Part shown: in pieces, positions 40,555-41,172 of the stretch
Numbering within the stretch: position 1 is the stretch's first letter
Layout: every line of letters begins with the position of its first letter
Assembly (NCBI RefSeq): GCF_920984675.1
Contig: NZ_CAKLBV010000044.1
Span: forward strand, 1 to 41,172
DNA length: 41,172 bases
Reading direction: 5' to 3'
Origin: Methylobacterium sp. Leaf118
Lineage (GTDB): Bacteria > Pseudomonadota > Alphaproteobacteria > Rhizobiales > Beijerinckiaceae
Made by a program: the position numbers and the translations under genes
Notes under the pieces: model-generated
What the model saw: the letters and a program-made list of their open reading frames with translations, nothing else
Database searches by the model: none
What the model was told of the DNA's origin: nothing

Positions 40555-40797
40555 TCAGTGCCGGGTCGGCGCTCGCGCCGGCAGCTGCGCCACCGCGGCC
40601 CGGCAGCCGGCGATGAGCGAGCCGCGCACGTCGTCCGGATCGAAGCCCGGGCCGTCGGGGAAGGCGAGCAGGTGGGCGTCCGCCGCGCCTTCCGGGTGGA
40701 TGCGGGCGAGCCAGCCCTCCGGAGTCCGCTCGAATCGGACCTCGTACTGGATCCCGTCGTGCTCGAAGCTGTGAGGAGCCAAACTCTGGGATGCCAT
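40555..40797 (-). CDS. Small hypothetical protein (80 residues)
   Basis: An 80-residue soluble protein (MASQSLAPHSFEHDGIQYEV, then RFERTPEGWLARIHPEGAAD and so on). Its short beta-strand pattern around YEVRFERTPEGWLARIHPEG resembles a small hairpin-type fold and is distantly like its DUF2188-like neighbour, but the match is not good enough to name. The segment DDVRGSLIAGCRAAVAQLPA is a helix. Codon use is like that of neighbouring genes. It has no good ribosome site (GAGCAGAGCG before the ATG). It lies 130 nt upstream of the DUF2188-like gene on the same strand. Confidence 0.65.
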   Translation of the reverse strand: MASQSLAPHSFEHDGIQYEVRFERTPEGWLARIHPEGAADAHLLAFPDGPGFDPDDVRGSLIAGCRAAVAQLPARAPTRH

Positions 40798-40901
40798 GCG
40801 CTCTGCTCGTTCCGTCCCGCGGCGGCGCCGCGGCCTGTCGCCATGTGGGAGGTCGCCCTATGCTCGCGGAAGTGCCCGAGACCGAAAAATCGCGAGACAC
40901 G

Positions 40902-41126
40902 ATGCCGACCTTCGCTCGTCTCCTCGCCCTGACGGTCGCCCTCGCGGCGTCCCCAGGCTTCGCCCAGGGCGTCCCGCCGAATCCGTTCGCGTCGAACTAT
41001 CCCTCGGCCCCGCCCTCGGTCGCCGAGCGGGCCGGGCAGGCCCGCGCCACCCAGGCCCGGCGGCGCGCCCCGCCGCGCGGGGCGGGGCAGGGGTTGATCC
41101 CGCCCGCGTCGATTCCGGGGCGATAG
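40902..41126 (+). CDS. Small secreted protein (74 residues), function unknown
   Basis: A 74-residue protein with a clear signal peptide (MPTFARLLALTVALAASPGF, cut after AQ). The mature 50 residues are Pro/Ala/Arg-rich without cysteines (GVPPNPFASNYPSAPPSVAE, RAGQARATQARRRAPPRGAG). The ATG at 40902 fits the signal peptide; the frame is open upstream but without such character. No family recognised. It might be membrane- or wall-associated because of its basic mature part, but nothing shows this. Confidence 0.6.
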   Translation: MPTFARLLALTVALAASPGFAQGVPPNPFASNYPSAPPSVAERAGQARATQARRRAPPRGAGQGLIPPASIPGR

Positions 41127-41138
41127 AACCCGGGCCGA

Positions 41139-41172
41139 TCACCCCTGCGCGACTGGACCGACCAGCTTGTCC
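41139..41172 (-). CDS. Possible C-terminus of a minus-strand gene entering from the right
   Basis: On the minus strand the last bases of the window read DKLVGPVAQG and then a stop at 41141-41139. The residues look like an ordinary protein end in frame. Ten codons are too few to identify it. Confidence 0.35.
   Translation of the reverse strand, partial: DKLVGPVAQG

Overview
ORGANISM. The window is chromosomal DNA of very high GC content and looks like an alphaproteobacterium of the order Hyphomicrobiales (Rhizobiales), most likely Methylobacterium or Methylorubrum. This is an inference; no database was searched. The supporting signs are a tRNA-His with A73 and no encoded G-1, a pyruvate dehydrogenase E1-beta subunit with its own lipoyl domain, a DUF5076-like gene inside the pdh operon, lipA next to a Coq10/RatA-family gene, an EcfG-type (general stress response) promoter, and gene order typical of the group. 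I see no prophage, insertion sequence, CRISPR array or defence island. Nearly everything is housekeeping. LAYOUT. 1-2459: the end of a LysM-domain protein and an Atm1-type ABC exporter. 2618-5882: a PAS-GGDEF diguanylate cyclase, psd and pssA (phosphatidylethanolamine synthesis), and a secreted FKBP peptidyl-prolyl isomerase closed by a strong terminator. 5883-6477: a gene-poor gap with a possibly decayed small gene. 6478-8119 (minus): a PfkB sugar/nucleoside kinase and a small secreted four-cysteine protein. 8239-11125: ligA, followed directly by rnpB (RNase P RNA), whose likely promoter overlaps the ligA stop codon. 11547-20711: the first half of the division/cell wall cluster, rsmH-ftsL-ftsI-murE-murF-mraY-murD. 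It has no mraZ in front and no ftsW/murG/murC behind. 20797-20873 (minus): tRNA-His. 21016-22554 (minus): an L,D-transpeptidase, a small conserved-looking protein, and a secreted proline/glycine-rich protein whose reading frame appears broken by a 1-nt slip. 22724-29254 (minus): the pyruvate dehydrogenase operon pdhA-pdhB-DUF5076-like-small ORF-pdhC-small ORF-lpdA. 29453-31262 (minus): ftsB and eno. 31539-32000: queF. 32134-34340 (minus): a Gly/Tyr-rich secreted protein, kdsA, a secreted cysteine protein translationally coupled to kdsA, and a 70-residue protein. 34546-36898: a SleB-type cell wall hydrolase lipoprotein, lipA, and a Coq10/RatA-family START protein. 37021-40113: a bifunctional PutA without the DNA-binding domain. 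40182-41172: small proteins, including one DUF2188-like, and the last codons of a minus-strand gene entering from the right. HOW IT FITS TOGETHER. Three themes recur. The first is the envelope: peptidoglycan precursor synthesis and septal synthesis, L,D-transpeptidase, SleB-type hydrolase, LysM protein, Kdo synthesis and phospholipid synthesis. The second is the route from glycolysis to acetyl-CoA: eno supplies phosphoenolpyruvate, PDH makes acetyl-CoA, and lipA makes the lipoyl cofactor carried by PdhB and PdhC. The third is a set of small secreted or hypothetical genes with EcfG-like promoter matches upstream. I found no convincing new multi-gene system. The best leads are the frameshifted gene at 22.1-22.6 kb, the EcfG-type promoters, the overlapping dyads upstream of pdhA, and the unstudied small genes inside the pdh operon.
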